This document shows positions 1 through 8,548 of a stretch of DNA of 12,055 bases, piece by piece. The notes beneath the pieces were generated by a model. That model did not search any database. It was not told where the DNA came from and saw only the letters and a list, made by a program, of their open reading frames with translations. The stretch spans positions 1 to 12,055 of the forward strand of contig JASAOO010002873.1 in NCBI GenBank assembly GCA_030849075.1, given 5' to 3'. A program made the translations under genes and the position numbers. How positions within the stretch are numbered: position 1 is the stretch's first letter; every line of letters begins with the position of its first letter. The DNA comes from Zelonia costaricensis. Lineage: Eukaryota; Euglenozoa; Kinetoplastea; Trypanosomatida; Trypanosomatidae.

Positions 1-1294
1 ACGAAATGAGAAACAAAAGAGAATCGTTCAAGCAGGGCGAAAAAGGGGGCAATGGAAAGGAAGAGGGGCAGCGGGGCGGGGGTGGGGGTGGGTGGGAAGG
101 AAGCATCAAGAGAGCAATCACGAACAACAAGAGGCGTAGTGAAACACAACAGACGCCGAGGCAGAGAAAAAGATGACAAGGACAAGACAAAACCGCATGA
201 CAACGAGAAATACGTGCAGAAAAAAAAGAAACGAGGGAAAGCGGAACGGAACGACGACAGCGAAAGCGGTCAGCAGCAACCTTAGCCACAGTAGGCGCAG
301 CCACACAGGGGACGGTGCAAGACGGAAGGAAGTGAAGACACCACAGTCACAAACATATAGGGAGGGGAAAAAAGAAAACTGGATGCTGAATGCCTTGTGC
401 TCCCGCGCGCTCTCTCTCTCTCGGCACTCTCCCCGCCTCAAACTCCTCCGCTTTCTTTCTTCACATCAGCTCACGAGATGCATGACACGCGCCACCGCGT
501 CTTTCGCGCAACGTCCTTTCCTTCTCTGTGCCGTTCCCTCGTTTGCCATAACGCCTGACTGCGGCGCGTGCACGTGCGTCATGTGCACACCGTCACGCGC
601 GCTTTCTCCCGTCGCCGCCGTGGAAAGAACGGTTAGGTGTGGGGGGAGGAGCTCCGTAGCCATCGCACACAGACCCTCACACGCTCTCAAGTCACACCCC
701 CAAAAATGAAGCAGGGGACAAGGCTCAAAAAACAAAACAAAAGTCGACGAAAGAAGTCAAGAAGTCTGGCTCCCGACAAGAACTGGAAAGAAGCAGTTTT
801 GAGGGAGGGCAGAAGGGGTTCGTCGAGGTGGCCGGAGGTGAAGAAGCGCCGCAGCCATGCTGTGTGCTCGTGCGCGGGAGTGCGCGCGAAAGTCGCCGGC
901 GGCCGTGCGAGATCCAGACAAACCAGCCCATAACGCAAAGGGAGAGCCTGGGACATGAGCGCTGCACCTCGTAAAAAAAAAAAAGGAAAAGAGGCGTCGG
1001 CCGTTTTTGCCCCCCCCCCCTCCCCGCAACCTGAGCTCCACTCTTCCTCTCACCGGCTCGAGGCCCCTTCTTCCAGCCCCCCCCTCCCCCCAAACAGCGA
1101 AGCAGACGTGAACGGCAAACACGAAACGCCTCGCGTCTGCCTGAGCATTATGCTAGACGTGCTATCTCCATACCATGTGAGAAGCAAGCGTAAGCGGCGG
1201 CAGCGTGGGGGGCTTGGCGCACTTGCCCTCGTCAAGTCGCACATCTGCCGCAGCTCCGCCTGCGGGCCTGCCTTCTCAGTCGTCGCCGCGGCGA
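1..1294 (-). other. Downstream intergenic region / probable 3' UTR of the PUF gene
   Basis: No credible coding region was found on either strand; open frames here are low-complexity and unlike known proteins. The sense (minus) strand is pyrimidine-rich. It includes T12 (complement of 973-984) and T8 (complement of 219-226) tracts, plus a + strand C-run at 1011-1020 followed by TCCCC. Sense ATGs occur at ordinary frequency (about 13 in 1.3 kb), unlike the ATG-free leaders upstream of the two complete genes. This fits 3' UTR followed by spacer before another minus-strand gene to the left of the window. The exact polyadenylation site cannot be seen. Confidence 0.5.
73..96 (+). other. G-quadruplex motif
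   Basis: Five G tracts (4, 5, 5, 3 and 3 G) are separated by single bases on the + strand. The motif lies in the purine-rich, CT-free first 280 bases of the window and is opposite to the sense strand of the PUF transcript. Confidence 0.6.
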
Positions 1295-3802
1295 TCAGCG
1301 GCGGTGGTGGTTCATGCGGCCATCGCTGTGGTTGTTGTGGCTATTCATGTGGCCGCTGGCCTGCTCCGTCGATTCGTCGCCGGGGGCGAGGACCAGCTTG
1401 CGGCGCGACAGTCGCTGAACAATAGGGCGGCCGTAGGTGTACGTGCGGATGGGCAGGATGTACTTCTCGATGTTGTCGACAAGCTTCACGAATTGGTCCA
1501 CCTCGGACGCGTCAAGCACGCGCTGCACGACGTAGTTGGCGTACTGGTCGCTCATCATGAGGCACAGCATGCTCGGCTGGCCGAGGCCCACCGACACCGC
1601 CTCCTCAATGACGCCCATCGCCGCATCCTTGGCCTCGCGGTTCCTCTCCTTCACCTCCTTCACCGTCCCATCCGCGTTGTTGCGGGTCGGCGGCCACGTG
1701 CCCTCCTCGGCGTTCACCATCGCCGCCGTGCGTGTCGGCGAGCGCTTGAAGGTGACCACCTCGACCGGGTCTGCCTTGACGGGGAAGTCGGAACACATCA
1801 TCTCCACAATCGCCATGCGGTGCGCCGGCTTAGAGCGCGCGTACAGCTTCTCCATGACGTTCGAGGCGAACTTCTGCTTGCTCAGGTAGAAGAACTTCGG
1901 CTTCAGAGCCGCGTACACACGCTCGATCTTGCTCTCGTCCTTCACGTGCTGCAGCACGTGCTGAATGACGTAGTTGCCGTACTGGTCCTTGGCCAGCGCG
2001 TCGACTGCCTTGAGCAGCTCAGCAAAGATGGTGTCCTCCTGCTCTGGGCAGTGCTGCATAATGCACTGAATGACACGGCAGCCGTACGCGTGCGTCGCCA
2101 GCTCCATCACGCGGCCCGAGAAGGCGGAGATGATGAAGCCGCACTGGTGTGGAATGACCTCGACGCACTTTTGGATGACGTGGTTGCCGTTCTGGTCTTG
2201 GATGCACTTGGCGACGTTGTCCTTCAGCTCCGCCAGGATGATGTCGAGGCCGGCCGGCGGCATCACCTCGATGCACTTTTGAATAACGCGGCAGCCATAG
2301 GTCTGCATCGTCAGCTCCACCACGTGCCCGCAAAGCCGCTCCGCCGCAAACGTCAACTGCGCCGTGTTGCCCTTGTCCAGCAGCTTCTGCAGCACGTAGT
2401 TGCCGAAGATGTCTGTCACAAGCTCCAGCGGCGCCTCGAAGATCTCGTGGAACAGGTGGTCCAGCGACTCCGCGCTGGCCGAGTCGACAGCGCTCTGAAT
2501 AAAGCGGCTACCCTCTTGGTCCTTGGCGAATTCCACAGCGTAGCCGTTGAGGTCCTCGATGCGCCACTGCGACTGCTTCTGCTCCGCGATGTCATGCCGG
2601 AACATCCGCAGCTTCTCGGAGCCGACAAAGCGGTGGCTGTTGGGTCCGTTACCGCCCTCCATCCCCATGCCACCTGCCCCACCACGACCAGCACGGTAGC
2701 CGCCGCGACCGCCACCGCGACCGCCTGACCCGCCCGGACCCGAGGCTGCACCGTTTGCGTTGTTGAGGCGCCGGTTGCCACCCCGAGCGGCGGCGCCGCG
2801 GCCCTGGAAGCCGCCACTGCCGCCGTTGCTGACCTCAGGCTGGCTGTACAGCATCGCCGAGTCCACCTCCGGCATGCCCTCCATCAACTGGTACGTGTTG
2901 CCACGTCCGGCGGCGAGGGCGTTGCTGCTGCTCGTGCCCTGCGTCGCGTCGTAGTAGTTTGCTGCACCCTCCACACCGGTGTCGTAGAGGCCGAACGTGT
3001 TCATGGGCTCCTGCGTGTAGTACTGCTGCGACGCAATGCTCTTCGCTGCGGCGCCGGTACCACGGCCGTACGCCCCGGAGCCGACCATCTCGTGCTCGTA
3101 GCCGCCACGGTTGCTAGACGCAGGCATCGGCAGCTGACCGTGCGCGTAGGCGCGTAGCGTGCTTGGGGTGGCCATCGCGAGCGGCGTCGGCGCATAGGCG
3201 GCGAAGAACTGCGTGCCCGGGCTCATCATGTTGCTCTCCGCGATAAGGCTGTGCCCGTACGGGTTGATGGCCTGCGCCTCCTGCGTCTCGCGCAGGTCCT
3301 TCGCATCCAAGGCGAGGCTCTTGGCGCCCATCTTGCGCCCCATCGCGCCCACCCCCGGGCCGCCGCGGGTCACCGTCGTGGTCGGCATCGCGCTGACGTC
3401 CTCCCATGGCGTCTCCATGTTGCTGAGGGCCTCCTGCACCTCGATGGACGGCAGCGGCGGCGGTGCGCGCGGGTCGCGGGGCTGCTTGCTGTGGTACCAG
3501 TAGTAGTACTCCTGCGAGCGCCGCATCTCGTCCGTGGGGTCGCGGTTGCTGTTGATGAAAAGCTCAAAGTCCATCGGCGTAAAGCGGGACGAGGCGGGCG
3601 GGTAAAAGGCGGTCATCTGTTGCACAGGCTGACGCGCCGCCGCCACCGCACTGTACCCGCCGGTCGCCGTCGCGCTAGCCACTTCGTACCCGCCAGCCCC
3701 ACTGCGCGGGGCCGGGGTGCCACCGGCCACTCCACTGGCACCACCGCCGCGGCCAAAGCGCTGCCCGGCGTGGCTGTCGCCCCAGTTCTGCTCCGAGTAC
3801 AT
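1295..3802 (-). CDS. Pumilio/PUF-family RNA-binding protein, 835 aa
   Basis: Predicted cytoplasmic post-transcriptional regulator that binds short motifs in mRNA 3' UTRs. Eight PUF repeats occupy about residues 420-800. Their base-reading triplets are S432/R433/Q436, N468/Y469/Q472, C504/R505/Q508, N540/H541/Q544, C575/R576/Q579, N610/Y611/Q614, S647/N648/E651 and N756/Y757/Q760; a terminal half-repeat has YGRPIVQ near 790-796. Repeat spacing is 35-37 residues except between repeats 7 and 8, where it is 109. The N-terminal 400 residues are low-complexity (Gly, Ala, Ser, Tyr), with an aromatic/proline segment near 63-112 and an RGG/GGR-rich stretch at 325-385. The C-terminus is His/Asn-rich. 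ATG at 3802 is the only reasonable start: there is no in-frame ATG upstream, and no sense ATG for 635 bases. Stop is TGA. Family assignment is firm; which numbered trypanosomatid PUF this is was not determined, so no symbol is given. Confidence 0.96.
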   Translation of the reverse strand: MYSEQNWGDSHAGQRFGRGGGASGVAGGTPAPRSGAGGYEVASATATGGYSAVAAARQPVQQMTAFYPPASSRFTPMDFELFINSNRDPTDEMRRSQEYYYWYHSKQPRDPRAPPPLPSIEVQEALSNMETPWEDVSAMPTTTVTRGGPGVGAMGRKMGAKSLALDAKDLRETQEAQAINPYGHSLIAESNMMSPGTQFFAAYAPTPLAMATPSTLRAYAHGQLPMPASSNRGGYEHEMVGSGAYGRGTGAAAKSIASQQYYTQEPMNTFGLYDTGVEGAANYYDATQGTSSSNALAAGRGNTYQLMEGMPEVDSAMLYSQPEVSNGGSGGFQGRGAAARGGNRRLNNANGAASGPGGSGGRGGGRGGYRAGRGGAGGMGMEGGNGPNSHRFVGSEKLRMFRHDIAEQKQSQWRIEDLNGYAVEFAKDQEGSRFIQSAVDSASAESLDHLFHEIFEAPLELVTDIFGNYVLQKLLDKGNTAQLTFAAERLCGHVVELTMQTYGCRVIQKCIEVMPPAGLDIILAELKDNVAKCIQDQNGNHVIQKCVEVIPHQCGFIISAFSGRVMELATHAYGCRVIQCIMQHCPEQEDTIFAELLKAVDALAKDQYGNYVIQHVLQHVKDESKIERVYAALKPKFFYLSKQKFASNVMEKLYARSKPAHRMAIVEMMCSDFPVKADPVEVVTFKRSPTRTAAMVNAEEGTWPPTRNNADGTVKEVKERNREAKDAAMGVIEEAVSVGLGQPSMLCLMMSDQYANYVVQRVLDASEVDQFVKLVDNIEKYILPIRTYTYGRPIVQRLSRRKLVLAPGDESTEQASGHMNSHNNHSDGRMNHHRR

Positions 3803-3906
3803 GATGTACGGGATGAAGCGGTGAGTATACGCGGGGAGGAGGGAGGGGGGGGGGAGCGAAGGACGACGAAGGGAGGTGAAACTCTAAGAGAAGCAGAGGG
3901 TGCGTG

Positions 3907-3933
3907 CTACCAGGGAGGGGGGGGGAGAGGTGT
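3907..3933 (-). promoter_or_regulatory. Candidate trans-splice acceptor for the PUF mRNA (proximal)
   Basis: A sense-strand tract reading CTCTCCCCCCCCCTCCCTGGTAG places an AG at the complement of 3907-3908. This would give a 5' UTR of about 104 nt. It is equally compatible with the ATG start at 3802; choosing between this and the distal site needs spliced-leader read data. Another AG follows a weaker T-rich tract at the complement of 4149-4150. Confidence 0.35.
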
Positions 3934-4002
3934 GCCGTGGGTAGACCAAGTGTTTCTTGAAGGGAAGGAGCGTGCACGTGATTCGCGACAGAATGCCAGC
4001 AC

Positions 4003-4050
4003 GTGTATGTGTGTGTGTGAGTGTGCCTGTTTGTGTGTGTGTCTAGGTGT
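4003..4050. repeat. Imperfect TG/CA microsatellite
   Basis: This TG-rich stretch on the + strand (TGTATGTGTGTGTGTGAGTGTGCC, then TGTGTGTGTGTC) reads as CA-rich on the sense strand. It lies in the ATG-free leader of the PUF gene. Dinucleotide repeats of this sort are common in Leishmania-type intergenic DNA. Confidence 0.8.
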
Positions 4051-4290
4051 GAGCGGGGGTAGACCAGAGGCGAGACACAGTGGGAGCTCGGGACAAGCAC
4101 TGTATGTTGTGTCGGCGACGCTCTCTGCGTTTTGGAGGCGCTGGCGCACTCCGGAACAACAACAAGAAAAAAAGGAAGGCAATAAAACCGCCACAAACCG
4201 CAGCGCGAGAAAACAGACTAGAAGGGAAAACTAAACCGAAGGTGGAAGGTCGGAATGGGCGTGAGTCACAAACGCTTCAGCAACGGCGAT

Positions 4291-4365
4291 CTGCAGAAGC
4301 AATGAGCGGAAGAAAAAAAGAAACCTGTCGGAGTGNGGGGGGGGGGGGGGGGGGGGGGGGGGGGG
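4291..4365 (-). promoter_or_regulatory. Candidate trans-splice acceptor for the PUF mRNA (distal)
   Basis: On the minus strand a C29 run and then a TTTCTTTTTTTCTTCC tract lead to CTTCTGCAG. The first AG is the complement of 4291-4292, with none in the roughly 30 bases between it and the T-rich tract. Use of this site gives a 5' UTR of about 490 nt, still without an upstream ATG. It is the acceptor closest to the ATG-desert boundary at 4438. Confidence 0.38.
4336..4365. repeat. G29 homopolymer next to an ambiguous base
   Basis: One N at 4336 is followed by 29 consecutive G (C29 on the sense strand). The true length is probably uncertain because of sequencing or assembly limits at the homopolymer. 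Another long G run is G14 at 11142-11155, and a second N sits at 9533. Confidence 0.9.
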
Positions 4366-4437
4366 ATGTATGGCTTGTGTACCGCAATTATGCTTGGGCT
4401 TGGTTAGCGAAGGGAATGATGTAGCTGCGCGGCCGGA

Positions 4438-5626
4438 CATCAAGCACGGGCGCGTGTTTTTTAGTTTGTTAATGGGGTGGGTGGTTACGTAAATGCGTGA
4501 GTGTGCGCGTTGATCAAGAGAAAAGGGGAGCAGAGAAGGATTGAGAGGTCAAGGAGAAAACGCGGGGCGGGGGGAGGGGGAGGGGGAGCGTGACGCGGAA
4601 CACGCGGACATACGTAATACCGCTGCGCAAGCTACCAGAGGCAAAGCGGGGACGCGCACACTCGCTGTGCTGCGGTGGAGGTGTTCCACAGTCGGTCTCG
4701 ACACCCGAGACATAGGAGGCGGCGGAGAGGGGGAGCGTGCGCCGTCACGCAGCGGGCAGAGGACGGCAACTACTTGCACCCCCTCCTCCACAAGCAGACA
4801 CTTCGAAGCGAGACTGAACCCACGCTTCCGCAGACACCCTCATCCTTCCCCACCATGCGATTAGTATCTTCCTCTAGCGTTTTCGACTGTTCGCGGTAGC
4901 CACTTCGCAGCGGAGACGTGCCGCGATGGATGCGATTACGATCTCGTCACGGCTGCGCGAGGGCAAAACACGGTGGCACGACCCTTCCATACTCCTGTCT
5001 CGCGTCTGCACATCGGGATTGATTGGAGCCGCGCGTGATGAGGACGAGGCACAGGGCTACGAGCGGCCAAAAAACAAACGAAATGAAAAAAGGGAGGCTA
5101 AAGAGCGTCTTCGCAACGACACAGGTAAAAAAAAAACCACCGAGAGCGTGGCAGGTTTCCTTGCGGCTTGGCTTCCAGGGCATGCAAAGGTGGCGGGCTG
5201 ATCCGCTCACTCACCGCCCGCACGTGACTCACACTCAAACCCTTGCCTTTCGGCCGCAAACACATGTGCGAAGCGTCACGCGCCACACCTACGGGGTGGA
5301 AAAAAAAAAAACCTGTGCCAGGGGAGCGGGATATGGGGAGTGGGGCTGAAGAGGGCAGATGCGGCGCTTGCTAGTACTAGGCTACGTGACAGGGAGCGGC
5401 TCTGACGCGAGCGAGAGAGGCGTTTCCACTCTGCGTAGCAGCAGAGCCGAAAAACGCCACGAGACTCGGTGGCAGCGTGAGAGCCGCGAGAGAAAGAGAC
5501 AGACAGAGAACTGATTCCCTGGGCTGCTACCAACGCACGCCGACAAGCGCGATGAGCAGAGAAAAAAAAAAAGGATTCGAACTTCACAGACCCCTTCCTT
5601 CCCGCCTCCACTCCGGTGTAGAAGGT
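4438..5626 (-). other. Probable 3' UTR of the surface-protein gene and spacer
   Basis: About 1.2 kb follow the TAG stop of the surface gene with no recognisable coding region. Sense-strand T tracts occur at the complement of 5562-5572 (T11) and 5300-5311 (T12). Sense ATGs occur about nine times, in contrast to the ATG-free stretch that follows at 4437-3803. I read this as 3' UTR, but the polyadenylation position is not visible. Confidence 0.45.
4564..4586 (+). other. G-quadruplex motif
   Basis: Four G tracts (4, 6, 5 and 5 G) are separated by single bases C, A and A on the + strand, fitting the canonical G3+/N1-7 pattern. The motif lies in the spacer downstream of the surface gene, on the template strand. 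Confidence 0.6.
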
Positions 5627-8029
5627 CTAGTGAGGGAAGGAGCCCTCCTCCGTGAGTGCCTTTCCCCGCTGCCCTGCAGCGGCCAACTCGTTGCCTCCGT
5701 GCGTCTCCTGCCACGTCTGATTCGCTTCACGGAACTTCCGACTGCGCCGCGCACTTCGGAGGCATACGACAGTCAGGGCGACAAGCACAGCCACAAAGAG
5801 GACAGCAAAAATAACAGCGAACACGATGGCCGCGACGTACCCGCCTGTCATCGTGGAGCTGCCGGCTGCGTTGTCACCGGTGCCCTCCAGCATTGCAGCG
5901 TTGAAGCCCCCAGCGTTGTTGCCCGCACCGAGCACGAGGTTGCCCACGTACCGCATCGGTGTCATCATCCCCATGTAGCACACCTGCACCTCCACGAAAA
6001 TCGGGTAGCTACCAGGGCGCGTGCCGGCAGCGACGGTGAGCGTGGCCGTGAGGCTGGTCTTGTCGACGGCGGTGGGGGCGAGGGTGACGGCGCTGCGCTG
6101 CGCCGCCGTGACGCCGACAAAGAGCTTCTGGAAAGCGGCGTCACGGTAGTTGAAGTTGGTCCCGGTGAAAGTGATGCTGGCGCCGCTCGTGCACGACGCG
6201 CTGCTCGTGGCGCAGCTGCCGGTGGCGCCGGTCACCTCGGGCAGCGGCGGGTTGACGGCGATGGAGTAGAGCGCGGTGGAGCCCAGCAGCAGCGCACTGC
6301 TGGCTGTGTCCTGCACCACGAAGTTGTACATCCCCATGACGCCGTTGGCGGACGCGATGTTGCAGCTCAGGGCGGTGGCCGAGACCTTGACGGGGCTGCA
6401 CGTGGGCGAGGACGGGTTGCGAGCAGCTGCCATCGGCTGATTGTTGTAGAAGGAGACCTTGTACGCGGCGTTGGGGTCGAAGGTGCCGGTTACAGACCAG
6501 AGGTCGCCCGTGGAGGGCCAGTCGCTGGACTGCCCCGTCACCGAGTACGGGCTGGACGGCGTCGTGCTGGACCAAACGGGCACGCGCGCCTCCAAGAACG
6601 TGCCCACGGCGAGACTGCCGGCGCTGGACGTCTTGCTGTCGCTCTGCACGAGCGTCACGGGGTACACGCCGTCGCTGGCGGTGGCCGCCATGGCCAGTGT
6701 GCAGGACACCGTGCGCTCGCTCGAGACGACGCCGGTGCACGTGATGGACTGCTGGTCTGCCGTCGTCGAGCCGACGAGCACCGACGTAACCTTGGAGAGG
6801 CCGGTGCCGGTGAGCGTGACGGTGTTGTTGCGGCACAGATCGTTGCCGTCGTAGCAGAAACCGGAGACCACCGTTGCGCCCAGCGACGCGGCGCCGTTCA
6901 AGTCGAAGCCGGGCGCGCCGCTGCCGGCGCCGATGACGATGCTGCCGATGTAGTAGAGCGGCGACATCATCCCCATGTAGCACACCTGCAGCTTCGCGTA
7001 GACGGGGTAGGTGCCGGCGGGCGTGCCGGCAGCGACGGTGAGCGTGGCCGTGAGGCTGGTCTTGTCGACGGCGGTGGGGGCGAGGGTGACGGCGCTGCGC
7101 TGCGCCGCCGTGACGCCGACAAAGAGCTTCTGGAAAGCGGCGTCACGGTAGTTGAAGTTGGTCCCGGTGAAGGTGATGTTGGCGCCGCTCGTGCACGACG
7201 CGCTGCTCGTGGCGCAGCTGCCGGTGGCGCCGGTCACCTCGGGCAGCGGCGGGTTGACGGCGATGGAGTAGAGCGCGGTGGAGCCCAGCAGCAGCGCACT
7301 GCTGGCTGTGTCCTGCACCACGAAGTTGTACATCCCCATGACGCCGTTGGCGGACGCGATGGTGCAGCTCAGGGCGGTGGCCGAGACCCTGACGGGGCTG
7401 CACGTGGGCGAGGACGGGTTGCGAGAAGCTGCCATCGGCTGATTGTTGTAGAAGGAGACCTTGTATGCGGCGTTGGGGTCGAAGGTGCCGGTGACAGACC
7501 AGAGGTCGCCCGTGGAGGGCCAGTCGCTGGACTGCCCCGTCACCGAGTACGGGCTGGACGGCGTCGTGCTGGACCAGAATGACAGCTTCGCCAGCTGCGG
7601 CTGCTCGTACAGCGCACCGAGCAGCACGCTGCCGCCGTACACCGTTGTACTGTCGCTCTGCACGAGCGTAATGGGGTACAACCCCGCGTTGGCTGACACC
7701 GCCATGGCGACGGTGCAGTTGATGCTGGTGGCCGTGGCAGTGAAGCCGCTGGTGCACGTGATGAGCTGGTGGTCCACCGCCGTCGCGCCGATCGCGATGG
7801 AGGCGGTGGATGCGAGGCCGCTACCCTGCAGCGTAATCGTGTTGTTGATGCACCAGCCATCGCCGTTCCACGCGCAGGTGGCGCTGGTGACGGCGGGCGC
7901 GGCAGCCGCGACCGGCACAGTGAAGGCCAACAGCACTGCTGAGGTGAGTAGGAACGCACGCCCAAGCTGGAGGGTGCCGTCTGCTCCTGTGAAAGCTCTG
8001 CGTGAGCTGCGAGAGAGGCGGGTAGACAT
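5627..8029 (-). CDS. Type I surface membrane protein with duplicated IPT/TIG-like modules, 800 aa
   Basis: Predicted cell-surface glycoprotein of unknown function. A basic N-terminus is followed by a hydrophobic signal segment (about residues 25-44, ending VAAAA). The ectodomain consists of two tandem units (about 47-380 and 383-710). Each unit has a Cys-bracketed domain (C52/C60/C92/C105; C392/C399/C431/C443), a WSSTTP...DWPSTGDLW domain, and a domain with an ITFTGTNF strand pattern ending CYMGMM. The G-x-N/F and 'TGTxFN' patterns resemble IPT/TIG immunoglobulin-like folds, but this is judged by eye. N-linked sequons occur at N62, N104, N284 and N401. One transmembrane helix (about 730-757, core AVIFAVLF) precedes a basic 43-residue tail. 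ATG at 8029 is chosen because no sense ATG occurs for 2055 bases upstream and the next Met comes after the signal segment. Stop is TAG. A paralogue lies immediately upstream at 11578-12055. A ligand or adhesion role is only a guess. Confidence 0.93.
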   Translation of the reverse strand: MSTRLSRSSRRAFTGADGTLQLGRAFLLTSAVLLAFTVPVAAAAPAVTSATCAWNGDGWCINNTITLQGSGLASTASIAIGATAVDHQLITCTSGFTATATSINCTVAMAVSANAGLYPITLVQSDSTTVYGGSVLLGALYEQPQLAKLSFWSSTTPSSPYSVTGQSSDWPSTGDLWSVTGTFDPNAAYKVSFYNNQPMAASRNPSSPTCSPVRVSATALSCTIASANGVMGMYNFVVQDTASSALLLGSTALYSIAVNPPLPEVTGATGSCATSSASCTSGANITFTGTNFNYRDAAFQKLFVGVTAAQRSAVTLAPTAVDKTSLTATLTVAAGTPAGTYPVYAKLQVCYMGMMSPLYYIGSIVIGAGSGAPGFDLNGAASLGATVVSGFCYDGNDLCRNNTVTLTGTGLSKVTSVLVGSTTADQQSITCTGVVSSERTVSCTLAMAATASDGVYPVTLVQSDSKTSSAGSLAVGTFLEARVPVWSSTTPSSPYSVTGQSSDWPSTGDLWSVTGTFDPNAAYKVSFYNNQPMAAARNPSSPTCSPVKVSATALSCNIASANGVMGMYNFVVQDTASSALLLGSTALYSIAVNPPLPEVTGATGSCATSSASCTSGASITFTGTNFNYRDAAFQKLFVGVTAAQRSAVTLAPTAVDKTSLTATLTVAAGTRPGSYPIFVEVQVCYMGMMTPMRYVGNLVLGAGNNAGGFNAAMLEGTGDNAAGSSTMTGGYVAAIVFAVIFAVLFVAVLVALTVVCLRSARRSRKFREANQTWQETHGGNELAAAGQRGKALTEEGSFPH
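6020..6574 (-). repeat. Intragenic repeat, copy 2 (555 bp)
   Basis: Encodes residues 486-670 of the surface protein, the second copy of the block at 7022-7576. It has lost the N-I-T sequon present in copy 1 (N284 becomes S618). It continues toward the membrane with the RPGSYP...VEVQVCYMGMM sequence that the neighbouring paralogue shares, rather than the PAGTYP...AKLQVCYMGMM version found at the end of copy 1. Confidence 0.93.
7022..7576 (-). repeat. Intragenic repeat, copy 1 (555 bp)
   Basis: Encodes residues 152-336 of the surface protein at 5627-8029. It is nearly identical at DNA level to copy 2 (6020-6574): I count about 7 differences in 555 bases. The resulting protein differences are S/A, R/K, T/N and N/S. 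The sequences on either side (residues 47-151 versus 383-485) are clearly more diverged, so the homogenised block is shorter than the full duplicated unit. Confidence 0.93.
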
Positions 8030-8220
8030 GTGTGCTGCGGTTGGTAGGGCGCCTTGGTTGAGAAAGGGTACGGGCTGGAATGCGGGCAGAGCGGTGAAAT
8101 CGCGGTACTAGGCAGTGCTGAACGAAGGAGCTGGTGCGGTAGAAATTGCGGCCGTCAGTAGAGTAGTCACGAAGCAAAGCTCGGAAACGTTGCTTTTTTT
8201 GGTGAGCCACAGTACGCGTG

Positions 8221-8244
8221 CACACACACACACACACACACACA
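8221..8244. repeat. (CA)12 microsatellite
   Basis: A perfect dinucleotide repeat, TG on the sense strand, lies about 190 bases upstream of the surface-protein start and inside its predicted leader. Confidence 0.95.
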
Positions 8245-8295
8245 AATAAGAGCGAGTGTCCGGCGCTCACTAATCAGAACGCGACGCACAAGACG

Positions 8296-8337
8296 CTGTG
8301 ACGCGGCGATGGTGACCGCGGGAAAGCAAAAAAAAAA
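8296..8337 (-). promoter_or_regulatory. Candidate trans-splice acceptor, proximal, for the surface-protein gene
   Basis: A T10 tract on the sense strand (complement of 8328-8337) is followed by pyrimidine-rich sequence, and the first AG is at the complement of 8296-8297. The resulting 5' UTR would be about 267 nt, lacks any ATG and would contain the (TG)12 repeat. Confidence 0.35.
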
Positions 8338-8548
8338 GCTGATGCGGGAACCTCCAGAAAGGCGAGTACCAAGGAGCTCAGTCCTGTGCACACCACGCAG
8401 CGTTAGCGAATGCCACGCACAGAGCCACCCGTGAAGAGACGACTGTGAGCAATAGAGAGCTCAAGTGGCTTTCAGACACACAAAAGGGGGGAAGTGTGAG
8501 AGCGTCTGCAAGTACCTGCGCTGCTCGTGCGCCGTTGGCGCCCTTCAC

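Larger units (their letters stand above)
3803..4437 (-). promoter_or_regulatory. ATG-free upstream region, probable 5' leader of the PUF gene
   Basis: No ATG occurs on the sense strand across these 635 bases (no CAT on +), while about 12 ATGs occur on the antisense strand. The region contains several pyrimidine tracts followed by AG, the signature of trypanosomatid trans-splice acceptors (AG at 4292-4291, 4150-4149 and 3908-3907). The first sense ATG going upstream is at 4440-4438. The most likely reading is that most of this is spliced leader-capped 5' UTR kept free of upstream starts. Confidence 0.5.

Noticed and set aside
1205..2728. 507-codon open frame on the + strand
   Set aside because: It lies antisense to the PUF gene, is rich in His/Leu/Val/Arg from the GC-rich wobble positions, and matches no known family. 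The minus-strand PUF reading is unmistakable.
3251..4234. 327-codon + strand frame
   Set aside because: It overlaps the PUF N-terminus in antisense and runs into the leader; its Arg/His/Gly-rich content is a shadow of the real gene.
5477..7582. 701-codon open frame on the + strand
   Set aside because: It is antisense to the duplicated surface-protein gene and its internal repeats merely mirror that duplication. Composition (Gly, Ala, Arg, His) is typical of a shadow frame.
8221..8244. CA repeat as a CRISPR or functional tandem array
   Set aside because: It is a simple dinucleotide microsatellite without spacers.
7821..8270. Upstream extension or overlapping frame before the surface-protein start
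   Set aside because: It begins at GTG in a different frame and runs through the (TG)12 repeat, so it is not a plausible protein.
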